A stretch of DNA of 64,000 nucleotides, from contig OZ022576.1 in the NCBI GenBank assembly GCA_963669155.1, forward strand, positions 32,666,998 through 32,730,997, given 5' to 3'. Shown in pieces: positions 13,901-23,589 of this stretch (its first letter is position 1; each line of letters starts with the position of its first letter). The notes under the pieces were generated by a model that did no database searches, was not told the DNA's origin, and saw only the letters and a program-made list of their open reading frames with translations. Source of the DNA: Arbacia lixula (lineage: Eukaryota > Echinodermata > Echinoidea > Arbacioida > Arbaciidae). Position numbers and translations under genes: made by a program.

Positions 13901-15719
13901 GATAAGGGGTAGAAATGGTACAGACTACTACTCCCACGTGGTTTATCTATATGTAAGAGTAATAGTAAAGGTTGCAATAAGTGGTGGTAGTAGTAGTAGT
14001 AGTGGTGGTTAAGACTACAGGAACCATAATAAATGGAATGCCATTCTGTCATGAACATGGGTCCCAGTCTTGTTTAATTTCAAGATGCTAGGAAAGAATC
14101 GTCTCAAAAGAATAAATTCGTTAAAATTCTTTAAAATTCATTTAAATTTGTTAAAATTAAACGAAACCGTGATGACGGTTCTGCCATGATTACACCTCCA
14201 AATCATTACCATCTCTAATAATTACTACTAATTATTTTATACTTAACTACATAACTTAACCACATGATTTTCATATCATCTCCGTCGGATCTTTATCGAT
14301 GGCAACATGCTACAATAAGCAAAAGGAAAGCAGAAATGTGAGTCTCTGTCTTCACAGATTCAATGAGTAGAATATAAGGATCTTCGTATTGCACACACAA
14401 AAAAATAATTGTATTGTCAAATTTTCCTCAATTTTTTTTATATCTCTGCTCTTTCCGCTTTTAAACACCAAATTACATCTGTTGTTTTTTTTTGTCATTA
14501 AAACATTCATTTTATATGCATTAGTCAAATTTATGTTTTCATCTGTTCATTCGATTACCTGCTTTCATTATTGTTTATAACGGAGATTCCGTTTAAGAAC
14601 AATGTGGTGGAAATGCTGATTAGAATATATTAATGTATTCATTCCTTCATTCCATTTCCTATTTTTTTTTTTGTTCACCTCCGTAGACGGGTCTATGTTT
14701 AGAATGAATTACACCCACGTTATGATCGTGCTCTTACTGGCATTTGTATTATATGTAAAGTACCCTGTAATACACCTATTCTACAAAGAATATTTTTATT
14801 TCTTTTTTGAGGCAACGTAATAATCATAAAATATACTTTCTACCATTGAAGGCAACGACACTCGGGGAAGTAGTTTTTGGCATCAATATTCTTGAATATT
14901 CAAGTAACTGCATTACTTGATTACAGCAACTCAAAGATGGATAAAAAGAGGCCTTTTTTTAAATCTAAATATAAGTATAAGTGAACCCGATACTGAAGAA
15001 GCATAAAGCAATACAGAGGAATTTGTTTGAATAACTTTGAGCTGTTTACATAACGCACAGTTGTCGAATGGATTCATTCACAAGTGACCAATTTGCTAAG
15101 TTATCATAATATTATTCTGTAATCGAGATGATCAGTAAGGCGAGAAAAATCTCAATGGTATAGGGAATGAGGGGTAGTGAGTGGAAAGACGATGGGATTA
15201 ATCATCAGGGCAGATTAAAATATATGGAGTTCCCAATTCCGAAAATTAGACTCGATGTATCAATTTGGATTCGCCAATAATTGTGATACTGGCAATGACC
15301 TCTAAGCCCTCTAAGACCAAGCCCTCTATTATGTTCCCTTCACTTGCGTGATGTCCAACGTTATGCCCTCTTTGTATTTTCATAACCTCGAGATAAATCT
15401 TGATTCCATTATAAAAAAAAAACCGCATCTTTTAAGTTAAGGCCCGTATCTTAAATTAGTTCAACCTTCGGTTTAATCATCCCGACCTTGGATGAATGCA
15501 TCGAACATGTCAAATATTTGGGTTAACGAAACTAATTTCTGTTTATGAATTAATGGACTACGAATTAAGGAATAATCAGCGGATTAGAAAAAAACCCAGA
15601 AATTCCAAGGATGCCTTACCCTGACCAGCTGCACATATCGCCAGCAGAGCTGTTAATGTGACCGATAACCAAAGGCTCCGGGTTATCCTAGGGTAACGTT
15701 CGTCCTGAAAGTAGAACAT
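4528..15719 (-). CDS. Secreted protein: VWC domain plus four tandem modules of unknown family
   Basis: Seven exons read as one frame: 15,719-15,620, 13,342-13,133, 9,765-9,576, 8,768-8,515, 6,818-6,375, 5,691-5,263 and 4,947-4,528. They total 2,047 nt, about 682 residues. All junctions are GT-AG and the phases match. Residues 1-33 are a signal peptide. Residues 34-103 hold a VWC domain with ten cysteines. Four modules follow at about 104-251, 252-399, 400-542 and 543-682. Each module has SG-x-x-LW, then C-x6-C, then C-x(4-6)-C near its end, and looks like a beta-sandwich by hydrophobic pattern. The product should be extracellular. VWC domains often bind BMP-type ligands or matrix, but the ligand here is unknown. 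Signal-VWC-four repeats recalls chordin's layout; the repeats do not look like CHRD. No stop is reached before the last donor, so the 3' end is probably missing. No promoter element is obvious. Confidence 0.85.
5263..5691 (-). CDS. Exon 6: module 3
   Basis: This exon has phase 1 at both ends, with acceptor TTTCCAG and donor AAAG|GTATGT. It is 429 nt and encodes SGERLWKVSVYAS, CDQSLYLC and CIDTSKRC. It is the most diverged of the four modules, with an acidic mid-section. The plus-strand frames across it at 5,217-5,543 are antisense shadows. Confidence 0.87.
6375..6818 (-). CDS. Exon 5: module 2
   Basis: This exon has phase 1 at both ends, with acceptor TTAACAG and donor TTTG|GTGAGT. It is 444 nt and encodes a complete module with SGAGLWRMGIFGS, then CNDFGYVC, then CREQEC. 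The symmetric phase lets the exon be duplicated or skipped without breaking the frame. Confidence 0.87.
7048..7117. repeat. Perfect 27-bp hairpin in an intron
   Basis: Bases 7,048-7,074 are the exact reverse complement of 7,091-7,117, leaving a 16-base loop. It lies in the intron between exons 4 and 5 of the VWC gene, about 230 bases upstream of the exon 5 acceptor. The arms contain the non-repetitive core GCACGTTGGTAACGG. It has no wider inverted flanks, so it is more like a young snapback than a standard MITE. Confidence 0.9.
7118..8514. other. Intron between exons 4 and 5, remainder
   Basis: AT-rich sequence with no second inverted repeat, exon or RNA gene recognised. The frame at 7,685-7,873 on minus has no splice support and is treated as chance. 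Confidence 0.5.
8515..8768 (-). CDS. Exon 4: module 1, second half
   Basis: The acceptor is GCGGTCAG and the donor AAAT|GTGAGT in phase 1. The incoming phase 2 joins exactly to exon 3. It carries the cysteine pair of CADMKYLC and the closing pair of CTEAPEC. Exons 3 and 4 together are 444 nt, the same length as the single exon of module 2. That supports the view that an intron was gained here, or lost in the others. Confidence 0.85.
9576..9765 (-). CDS. Exon 3: module 1, first half
   Basis: The acceptor is CTCCAG and the donor is CCGAG|GTAGG in phase 2. It encodes the N-terminal half of the first module, including SGEGLWRLSLWAS and the motif NPDGSGPR. The equivalent motif lies mid-exon in the other three modules, so this module alone is split by an extra intron placed just after it. 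Confidence 0.85.
9766..10480. other. Intron between exons 2 and 3, distal part
   Basis: This part of the 3.4-kb intron shows nothing recognisable beyond scattered AT-rich sequence. The minus frames at 9,633-9,908 and 9,953-10,138 read across exon 3 in another frame or through intron and are not supported. Confidence 0.5.
10481..10993. mobile_element. Foldback MITE, family A copy 1
   Basis: The ends AGGGATAGTTCACCCTGA and its reverse complement are a perfect 18-bp terminal inverted repeat. The arms continue inward through 'GTGAAGGTTTGAC' and 'TTTGAAATTTCAATTTT', so most of the 513 bp can fold. A poly-A run sits in the left arm. It has no transposase. A related copy lies 2.4 kb away in the next intron. 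Confidence 0.85.
12328..12563. repeat. Inverted repeat with 71-bp arms
   Basis: Bases 12,328-12,398 match the reverse complement of about 12,492-12,563 with only a few mismatches, around a 93-base loop. The arms contain GTCCGATCCGGGACGC and its complement. They are far richer in GC than the intron around them. A diverged continuation reaches outward to 'GATCATC' on both sides. It is likely a small non-autonomous DNA transposon. The two plus frames here are chance. Confidence 0.85.
13076..13125. repeat. (AT)n microsatellite next to exon 2
   Basis: Alternating AT with a few interruptions begins a few bases inside the donor of exon 2. Confidence 0.9.
13133..13342 (-). CDS. Exon 2: von Willebrand factor C domain
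   Basis: A pyrimidine tract ending in GGTCCAG precedes the exon, and the donor is ACA|GTAAGTAT. The reading enters with two bases that complete exon 1's codon and leaves in phase 1. The peptide has ten cysteines in VWC order, including C-x-x-C-x-C (DPCTLCTC) and a late E-C-C-x-x-C (GECCFLC). A 'YF-x-GDQW' segment, typical of VWC openings, is present. The open frame extends upstream to 13,424, but that part lies before the acceptor and is intron. Confidence 0.88.
13388..13846. mobile_element. Foldback MITE, family A copy 2
   Basis: It shares 'GTGAAGGTTTGACGAAAATC' with copy 1 and folds on itself along nearly its whole length, with the central TGACGTCAC on both arms. The ends are more worn than in copy 1. 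It lies in intron 1 and stops only about 46 bases upstream of the exon 2 acceptor, so it occupies the region where the branch point is expected. Confidence 0.85.
13847..15619. other. Intron 1, remainder
   Basis: AT-rich with a degenerate ACT/TAG trinucleotide patch near 13,860-14,010 that is weakly self-complementary. Nothing else recognised. Confidence 0.5.
15620..15719 (-). CDS. Exon 1: signal peptide
   Basis: ATG at 15,719 opens 33 codons with a basic start (ERYPRITRS), a hydrophobic core (LWLSVTLTALLAICAA) and a small-residue cleavage region (AAGQ). The exon ends in phase 1 at G|GTAAGG. One caution is that TTTCAG inside the first codons could itself be a splice acceptor, in which case the true start would lie in an exon further upstream. 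Confidence 0.75.
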
Positions 15720-15745
15720 TTTGCTCCGTACGTGTACTGCACCAT
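15683..15745 (-). promoter_or_regulatory. Upstream ORF overlapping the start codon
   Basis: An ATG at 15,745 in a fair context (CCCATGG) opens 20 codons in a different frame and stops at TAA 15,685-15,683, beyond the main ATG at 15,719. If the transcript starts upstream of 15,745, this uORF would compete with the main start. It is visible in sequence; its use is inferred. Confidence 0.4.
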
Positions 15746-16560
15746 GGGAAAACCATTCGGGGAGGAGGAACCGCCTCGACGAATGAGCCTACCTTTCCTC
15801 AAGGACGTGGACTAACCAAACAATGCTGATGCAAAGCCTTTTGCTTACACTTATGTACATTCACAGGGAGTCAAATGATCTAGTATTCATTGAGGTAGTT
15901 ATCCAACACGCAATCACCCCTCGACGAGCACCTGGGATATCTGCCTTACTCAATACAAAGCAGGTTTACTTTCCGTCATCAGGTTTGGGCCAATCATCTG
16001 TTGGCGATCCTCATGACCCGTACGTACAGCTATCATGAATTACCCGGTGTTTATCATCTCATTGACACGTCGCATTAATGACATGTCTGTCCGCACCGTG
16101 CTAGATTAGATAAATGCCAACGATGGGGCAGAGGTTGTGTGGAAAACTGTCTGCATAAGTGGGGGGTAGTCATCGCCTTTTTAATGTTACAAACAGACAT
16201 GTATTTCAGTCTGGACAACACTTTCACACAATTGTTTAAAAAGTGCAAGGTTCACAGAAAGAGTGCCGTGTTTTATTTTCAACCTTTCACATCTTTCAAT
16301 GCATGCATCTAAACTGCGGCGAATTGGATAATTTAATTAAGGTGATTGCATTACGATTGCACCGTATATTCTGTAGTCACGTTTACTATGTAGGCCTATG
16401 TTCGTTTATCTAAATGAGATGGAAGGCATTTCTATTTGGCTGTTTTTCTGTGTTCGTCGCCTTTAAAAATATAATTAGTATTTTGCCGGAGTTAAACATT
16501 TTGTAGCCTACAGCTGAAATTCCCGTTTCTCTATCTTAGCCCGGCCAGCTCCTGTCAGAT
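15746..16560. other. Upstream flank of the VWC gene
   Basis: No TATA box or other clear promoter element could be picked out. The plus frame at 15,823-16,038 has no support. Confidence 0.4.
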
Positions 16561-16619
16561 ACATTGTCTACAACACAAACAAAAACAAATAGAGTACACT
16601 CTCTTCAAAGCTAGACATT

Positions 16620-17420
16620 GTTGAAGAATTGATTCTGCTGTAAAAGAAAACAAAGCTAGGCAAGTGAGAAATGTGCAAACAGGCTCATTCAAAGATTCCG
16701 AGACATTGAGACTATGAATGAAAGCTTCTCAGTCGTCTCGAAGAAAGTGATGGCAAATACACTAAAACTTGAATCGACTCTTGAAAGTCAAGGGAGTGAA
16801 ATCGGAGTGCTGAAATATCTCGTTAAAATTCAAGATGCATCATTTGGTATAACCTCAAAGTCAACTTCAGGATGGCTGGACAGCACTCGAGACGACGCTA
16901 CCTGAAATTTCATAGTGTTTGCAAATGTTATTGGGCTGCCATGGAAAATAATGATGAGGTGATCCGAAAGATCGTTAACGACCAGCTGGATATCTCCCTC
17001 ACCTCATCGGAGATCGGCCAATCTCACTGTACAAGGGCCGCAAAAGAAACCCAAAACAACGCAAATTGTCAAAGAAAACATCACCCATACTCCTACTTTA
17101 TTCCATGAACGTTCGTTCAGTTCGCAATTAATCAGCCCTGATTCAAGACTTCATCGGCAACAACAACGCCGATTTATTACAATGACAGAAACTTGGTTAG
17201 GCATCCAAATGACTCTACAATTTTACGTGAAATTGTTCATTATTTCTATAGATTTATCCACCATCCTCGGTACATTCAGCTCTTCAAACTCCTGTTAGCG
17301 AGAAGAATTACATGTATTTCGTTTGCAGAGAACCAACATTTCACGTAAATCTTATCATCTGCGTCTATCTGATACTAATAGACTTCATTCCACTAAAATA
17401 CATCCTATATCTGTGTAACT
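16620..17420 (+). mobile_element. LINE fragment: ORF1 and start of endonuclease
   Basis: A decayed ORF1 spans about 16,714-17,107 and needs at least one frame change near 16,900. It begins with a coiled-coil-like stretch and continues with 'VFANVIGLPW' and 'DEVIRKIVNDQLDI', which resemble the middle of L1/CR1-type ORF1 proteins. At about 17,180 'MTETWL' resembles the ETWL motif that opens APE-type endonucleases. The rest of ORF2 is missing. It is a dead, truncated copy. Confidence 0.55.
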
Positions 17421-18196
17421 CCCAAAAAGTGTTACTATATCTCCATTGCCTGTATTGTTCCCCACATATTCCTGTACATAAGAATGCCTGACCATGCACA
17501 CACAGTGGTTATCCCCTTCCTATCTTCCTCACTCCCCTTTTTCAAAGACATGGCTCCCTTAAAATGGTGTCATTATGCCACCCTCCCTTTCCACTGTTAA
17601 CCACTGGAATGTCCAGTGACTCAGCTTAGATCAGAAATTGTTCTTATCTGGATAATTTCTTGTATGGCACTTTCTCTTTCCCCTGTGAACATCTAGGAGG
17701 GAAGACGTGCATGGATGGTGCTGGCTCCCTTTTTCCTAGGTGAGAAAACATATTCTCATACTAATGTATATATTGTGTGATGTGTGTTGTGACAGTTGAT
17801 TTTACATACATGTATTACAAGTTAATATTATTGTCTTGTAACCGTTTTTGTTATAAAAGGAGACATGAATGAGTAAAGGATAGAGTGATTGTATGCCCCT
17901 CACTTAATACTTTCTGTCAGAAGACTTCCATACTGGCAGCGTGCTGTTTATGACTTCTGCTGCATAGATGTAACATATGAACCTTATTCGATGTGGCTAT
18001 AAATGTTATGGCTTATTAATCCATGTTATGACATTAGTAGTGATTATTGAATAGCTACAAATCATGTACGTATACATGATTATGGAATTCATAGGGATAA
18101 CATTCCATTATGAAGGAGTTTGTACATCGTGATGAGTATAGTCTATGTGAGAGACATATAGGGTCTGAATAGTTAGGCTAGACGTGCGTTCGGTCT
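17421..18196. other. Unassigned sequence, possible solo-LTR-like stretch
   Basis: The stretch starts TGTAAC, and near 17,850 has TATAAAAGG followed by a purine-rich run, which together recall an LTR. I found no matching second copy or TSD, so no element is claimed. Confidence 0.25.
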
Positions 18197-18203
18197 GTGC
18201 GAG

Positions 18204-18941
18204 CATGGACCTATCATGGGTGGACTGTGCTCGGATAGACTTCCTTTGATCGATGGTGACCGCCGCCTCCTAAAAATTCAAGACATTCAGGTGTTTTAAA
18301 CAATTAGCTCTATTTCTAATTAGGTAGGGCCTTCCTCTGAATAACAAAAGAAAATCTGTTTTGAGAAATCTGTCAACCGTTCGGCCTTCGCTGGGAGCTC
18401 GCAGCTGATTTTTTTTTTACACACACTGTGCATTAGTTTTGGGGTGAGCGAAGGGAAATTTTGGGGAAAAAAATGGAGAAAGAATTTGGTCCGTAACTTT
18501 TTCGGACACCTCCGGACACGAAATTGAGCTTGTTTCCATGGAAGATGAAACACTCTATAAACGACTTACAAGATATTTTTAAGGAAATATGATTGCTCAA
18601 TGTGCGATATGGAGGCATTTCTCTGGCATATTTTCTACATTTTTCTCCTTTTATCACAAAAACGAAGCAACAATATAATCTGAAATTCACAGAATCGTAT
18701 CTTTATAAGATGTACTACTACTGCACATGCACTTCAGTTCGTGAAATGGTTCTGAAATCTTATGCGCATACAGAATACATATTTCTCTAAATGCATCCAA
18801 AATTCGTTTTGCATATTTGGCGGCGGTCGTCACTGGATCAAAGAACCAAATGCGTCAAATATTCTATTGTGCTATCAATGAAGGCGACTGGTGTAGGAAT
18901 AAACTATTCTTCGTGCCGACTCCAGTTCTAACACCTTCCTG
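18204..18941. mobile_element. Non-autonomous DNA transposon, 7-bp TSD, copy 1
   Basis: The element begins CATGGACCTATCATGG and ends CACCTTCCTG. It is flanked by the same 7 bases, GTGCGAG, at 18,197-18,203 and 18,942-18,948. Inner inverted repeats of about 10 bp (GACCGCCGCC) lie some 70 bp in from the left end and about 105 bp in from the right end. A full copy in inverse orientation is at 59,327-60,060. Minus frames here encode no recognisable transposase. The CA start and 7-bp duplication would suit P-like or Dada-like elements; the superfamily is not settled. Confidence 0.88.
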
Positions 18942-18971
18942 GTGCGAGCGGACAGCATTGAGCTTGACCAG

Positions 18972-19030
18972 AGCAGGAAGGTGTTAGATAAAAGGAGAAA
19001 AGTGTAGAAAACATGCCAGAGAAATGCCTA
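18972..19030 (-). mobile_element. Deleted inverted copy of the same element
   Basis: Just past the copy at 18,204-18,941, CAGGAAGGTGTTAG repeats its right end in reverse, then jumps directly to an internal piece (about 18,610-18,660 in reverse complement). It is an internally deleted relic abutting a LINE at 19,031. Confidence 0.75.
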
Positions 19031-20475
19031 ATGCCACTCAGTACTTTCATTTTAGATTATTTGCTGACGATTCAAATCTGTTCCACACTTTTGAGGTGGG
19101 CAAAACGGAGATTGATATGCACCTAGTAAATAAGCATTTGGAAAAGGTCCATACATAGTGTCATGCTAACAAGGTCACAATTAACCTAAAGAAAACTAGT
19201 TATATGTTGATAAGAAGTAGAAGACGATCTGTGAAGGTTAACGGTGCTCTTAAAATATCTGGTTCAGGGATAACTGAGGTAAATATGGCATCCTTTGTAG
19301 GACTTCAAATTGATAATCACCTTACATGGGGAGAACATGTCAAAATGGTTAATAAAATTGTTCGTAAAAAGGTTGGTATCTTATTCAGACTCAGGCATTT
19401 TGTCCCACAACATGTATTATTGCTGTTGTATCAAGGGTTAATACAGCCACACCTTTCATATGGCATTGAAGTGTGGGGAAGTACCTACGAGACTAACTTA
19501 AAGTGCATTTTGTATGCCCAAAAGATGGCAATGAGAGCAATTACCTTCAGTTCATGGAGAACTCATTCAAGACCTTTGTTCCACAAGTTAAAGATTCTGG
19601 ATGTTTACAATCTACACTTTTTATCAGTTTCAACTTTTGTCTATGATTTAGTTAATAACAACCTTCCACACACTCTAATAGAATATTGTCAACTAATAGA
19701 TCACAGGTATGCCACTAGAGGAAGAGATCAGGGACAGCTATATATACCTAAGTGTAAAACAACACAAGGTCAATTCTCAGTATCTTTCATTGGAGTGAAA
19801 TTATGGAATCGTATCCCAAAAGACATTCGAGAAATGAAAACTAGAGTTGCTTTCCGAAAGCTACTCATTAAGTATTTAATGGAGCTTTCAGTTTCCACAG
19901 GAAACAGCTAACCTGTCAGCATGTTGTGTATCTTGTTTGCGAGATAATCAAGATTGTATGGGTTTTTTTATTTATCATTCTTTGTTTTTGTTTATATCAG
20001 TATATTTAAAGTAGTTGTCAAAGTATACTTGATAAGATATTACTCTTATATCTAGGAGATAAGATTTATTGTAAATACATGTATTCATCTTCTAATATAT
20101 ATTCATCATTATCATTATAAGCAGTCACTTACCAAAGAAAATTTTGTAACTACCATACTAAAGAATTTAAGGAATCAGGCTCGACTAGCACTTGTGCTAA
20201 CTTCTGATTCCTGTTAACAACTTCATTATCAACCATTTTCACTTTTGTACAAAATTGTTTAAAATGCTGCATCACAAGTAACATGCCTTCTTTCTCCATT
20301 CTTTGTTATATTCTTGCCAATTTTGTTTGTTTATTTTTGGGGGGAAATACGTGTTTTCTTTCTTTCTTTGTTAATTCAGTCATGTACATACAATTGTTTT
20401 CTGTATTGCTATTGTTGATGTTGATGTTTGTTAATAAATTCAAATTCAAATATAAATTCAAATTCAAACTTGATA
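19031..20475 (+). mobile_element. 5'-truncated LINE, CR1/jockey type
   Basis: The copy enters inside the reverse transcriptase at the palm motif (FADDSNLF at about 19,055-19,080). It has a stop near 19,157 and then an open frame of 235 codons at 19,204-19,911 covering the thumb and C-terminal region ('GLQIDNHLTWGEHV', 'LSYGIEVWGS', 'GVKLWNRIP'). A 3' UTR follows with a stem-loop at 20,170-20,212 and an AAATTC-type tail at 20,433-20,470. Truncation at the 5' end is typical of LINE integration. Confidence 0.85.
20170..20212 (+). other. Nested stem-loop in a LINE 3' UTR
   Basis: The outer stem AGGAATCAG (20,170-20,178) pairs with CTGATTCCT (20,204-20,212). An inner stem AGCAC pairs with GTGCT across a TT. 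A 3' stem-loop is a known recognition feature in some LINE groups; its role here is inferred. Confidence 0.7.
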
Positions 20476-21850
20476 TCTCGTCTAGAGCTTTTTTGCCATA
20501 TTGTAACAATATTCCTTGATTGAATCTTCATAGATACATCGTAGGTATTACATGTCACAACTGCGCATGCATATGGGGTGAGGATATTTCCCCAAATTCT
20601 TCTGGGCATCCGATTTTGTTTATACGGCAAATCCAGGGAAAAATCATCCAGAGAATCGGCGGCTTTGAACATGGGAGATCAAACAGAAAATCTTTGTAAA
20701 CATTAGTTTGTGATAAGAAGGAGCGTACAATGAATCTGCACTAATCAAACGGCTGCTGGCACTCCATGTGCTTAAACATAATTGGTTCTAACTAGGATAC
20801 GGTAAAATCATTACACACACAATAAATGTATCCACCTGTCGCATACATTTACAACAGCACACACCACGAAGGGAAATGAAGTTCTCTAAAGTACGCTTAT
20901 GATCCGTTGACCGGCAACGATTTCTCCTTTCAGCCAATTTCACCGCACCGGCTGGAACGCTACCGTTTCGTTTATAAACAAAACAATGCGTCCGCCTGTA
21001 CTGTCGTCTGTCATCCCATTTCAGTCTCCTTTCTTCACACAAACAAAATCAAACAAAATGGTTTGTTATGCTTGCAATCAATTTGTTTAATAAATATTTT
21101 ACACTAGGGAGAGTACGGTCACCGACACCTCAACAACAAATCATTCTCAACAAAAATAATGACCGACATATTGAAGACATATAAAGCAACAACTGGCGTC
21201 TAACATAACCTGTTATGAACTCAGATGCACGCTAGCTTGCATGCTGATATGAATTATTAAGACTATATTAGAAATCGTCAAATTACACAATCTGGAGAAG
21301 ATTACTCTCATGTTTAACATGTGGAATTCTTGCATATTCATGAAACATCAATATTTGAGATCTTGGTCGTATCGATTACACTGACTGATCCCGTAAGAAT
21401 TTCCTTTATAATCATATTGTGAAACATAACCAGAGTAATATTGAATTTTAGAAATTGAGTTATCACTCAACTGGATATCTATACGATTTTGCTCACATAA
21501 GCACGCAAAATAATGGACCTTGAGAACCTAGTAAGGAAAATGCTCAGAAATTCCTATGTGACCCCGTTAAGGCGATCGAGCAAAGGAAGAAATTAACTCC
21601 ATGGTCAACCTATATTTTTACCTAACCCTATCCGTCATTTATACAGAAATGAACTGTTTTACCCTCTAAAAATATGGGTTTATAAATTTCCGTAATTATA
21701 GAAGGCGTGTGGGAAAGAACAAAATATGTAACTGGTCTGTATGGTGTGATGACAGCGACTGGAGGCTAACCCTAAAGCTCCCTTCCACCTAACATAGCAA
21801 CAATAACGTGTTGCGTAATAATATGCAAATCAGCATTCCCCCTCAAATGA
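20476..21850. other. Intergenic, nothing recognised
   Basis: The plus and minus frames here overlap each other with no splice or homology support. I see no repeat partner inside the window. Confidence 0.45.
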
Positions 21851-21854
21851 CATA

Positions 21855-22060
21855 ACAATAGACCGTTTCGTAATGTATTCACAACTTTCCCCCTTACTGG
21901 GTAACATCGTGTTTAATTGCATTCACCTTTATCTAGTCATTCATATTTAATGGATGGAATGCACTTTGAATCTTATTAATTGTTGCTACACGGACAAACC
22001 TCAGTTGCCATTAGTAACGAATTGTTTGAATGACGTGAATAAAATCTGCGTACATAACAA
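21855..22060 (-). repeat. Dispersed repeat B, copy 1
   Basis: In reverse complement this reads GTTATGTA...GAGGTTTGTCCG...AAGATTCAAAGTGC...CATCCATT...GTGAATACATTAC, and it matches 23,205-23,420 and 25,215-25,430 at about 70-80% by eye. It is non-coding. The spread in both orientations suggests a mobile origin. Confidence 0.7.
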
Positions 22061-22627
22061 AAAATGGTCTTTTCGCATTCCACAGATTGGGCGTGTTTGA
22101 AATCCCCGCATATCATACAGCGTTCAGCGCTACGTGCTACAACATTGCGTTGCGTCTACTACATTGTACGTACATGTACACGCAAAAAGGAGACTCGGCG
22201 CTCCACCTTTTTGCTTCAGCATCCATCATCTTTCTTTTTTTATCGTTCTCAATTCATGACGTGCTACTCTTAACTGTCACTCGTTATCAGTTTTAATGGA
22301 ACACGTCTGAATCGGCTGCGATTTTTGAAGAGGGAGGTGTATTTTGAGCGGATTTGTTTCAGTTTGAAGCGCAATAAATCCAATCGTGTTTGACTCCATC
22401 GGAAACAATTTCTTCCCGTTTTGGTCTTGATTGTGTACGATTTGTACTACAAGGGTACGGCCACTCGCTATGGGCACATGGTAAGCATGCTTAGAAAAAC
22501 TTGTTAGAATTTGCGTATTTCATAAACATGATACCTATGTTTTTACACTACTGACAATATTCTATATCACAAGTGCGTATCACTATGCACTGCAGTGATT
22601 GGGATGAGTGTATAACTCGGCGTATGT

Positions 22628-22750
22628 GTGAGTGCAGGGGGGGGGGGGGGTAATCTGGAAGGGTTTAGGGTTGAATGTGAGAAGGAAAGACATCATGAGT
22701 GGGAAAGGGTAGGATATAAAGTGGGAGACAGCAAAGAAAGGAATAAAGCC

Positions 22751-22790
<40 letters not shown>

Positions 22791-22900
22791 GAAGGGGATG
22801 TGTGTGTATGTGTGTGCGTGTGACAGGAGAGGGGGGGGGGGAGGGGGGGAGACCGCCGACATGTATGAGTGAGTGTGTGTGCGTGCGTGCGTTTGGGGAT
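22628..22900. repeat. Low-complexity cluster: poly-G, (GA)n, (TG)n
   Basis: A run of 14 G (22,637-22,650) is followed by (GA)n near 22,755-22,790, TG-rich sequence, and G-rich runs near 22,831-22,850. The frames read across it are artefacts of the repeat. Confidence 0.9.
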
Positions 22901-23204
22901 GTAATGTATTTAATATTTTCAGCTATTTTATTGTAATTTATTTGTACTTACAAATGCGTATATATATGATCTGCATGATTGTTTTGTTTAATTTGTGTTA
23001 ATATATTTAAACTGATTGTATGAATTCAATTTGTATTATTTTGGAATCAGAATAAAGATCACTAGGAAAAAAATGTCGAAAGAGAGAGGGGGAAATACAA
23101 TGAACAAACGAGAGTTAAACGGACGATGGCCCAGAAGAAAAAGGAGGGGTGAAATAGTTGTGGGCGTGTGAGGAATCAGGAAGGGGGAAAGGGAGACTTG
23201 TGTA

Positions 23205-23420
23205 ATTATACCATTTTCGTTATGTATGCAATTTTTATTCACGTCGTTCAACCCAAAACTTGTGCGAGGTTTGTCCGAGTGGCAACAACTAATAAGATTC
23301 AAAAGTGCACTCCACCCATTGAATATGAATGGCCAAGTACAAGTCAATGTAATAACGCGTTGCTACCCAGTTAGCTATCCAGTTAGGCGGTTAGTCGTCA
23401 ATACATTCGAAAACGTCTGT
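23205..23420 (+). repeat. Dispersed repeat B, copy 2
   Basis: Same orientation as the copy at 25,215-25,430 and inverse to that at 21,855-22,060. It shares CGTTATGTATGCA and GAGGTTTGTCCGAGT with the other forward copy. Confidence 0.7.
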
Positions 23421-23589
23421 TCTGCGTATCTGGAAGAACAGAAAGAGGAAGAGAGAAAGTGCTGATAGGGCCGTTGTTCAGACAAAAACATGAATTCAGA
23501 CAAAGAGAATACATGTTGAAGGATTGTTTGTGTGCATTAATAAATGAGTTCAAGAGCTCTTCCTGAATTAATCATGAGGTTAGGGAGCA

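Noticed and set aside
17421-17960. A solo LTR
   Set aside because: TG start and a TATA-like box are suggestive, but no TSD, partner LTR or matching copy was found in the window.
22628-22936. 102-codon frame across GA and G runs
   Set aside because: Low-complexity sequence gives long open frames by chance.
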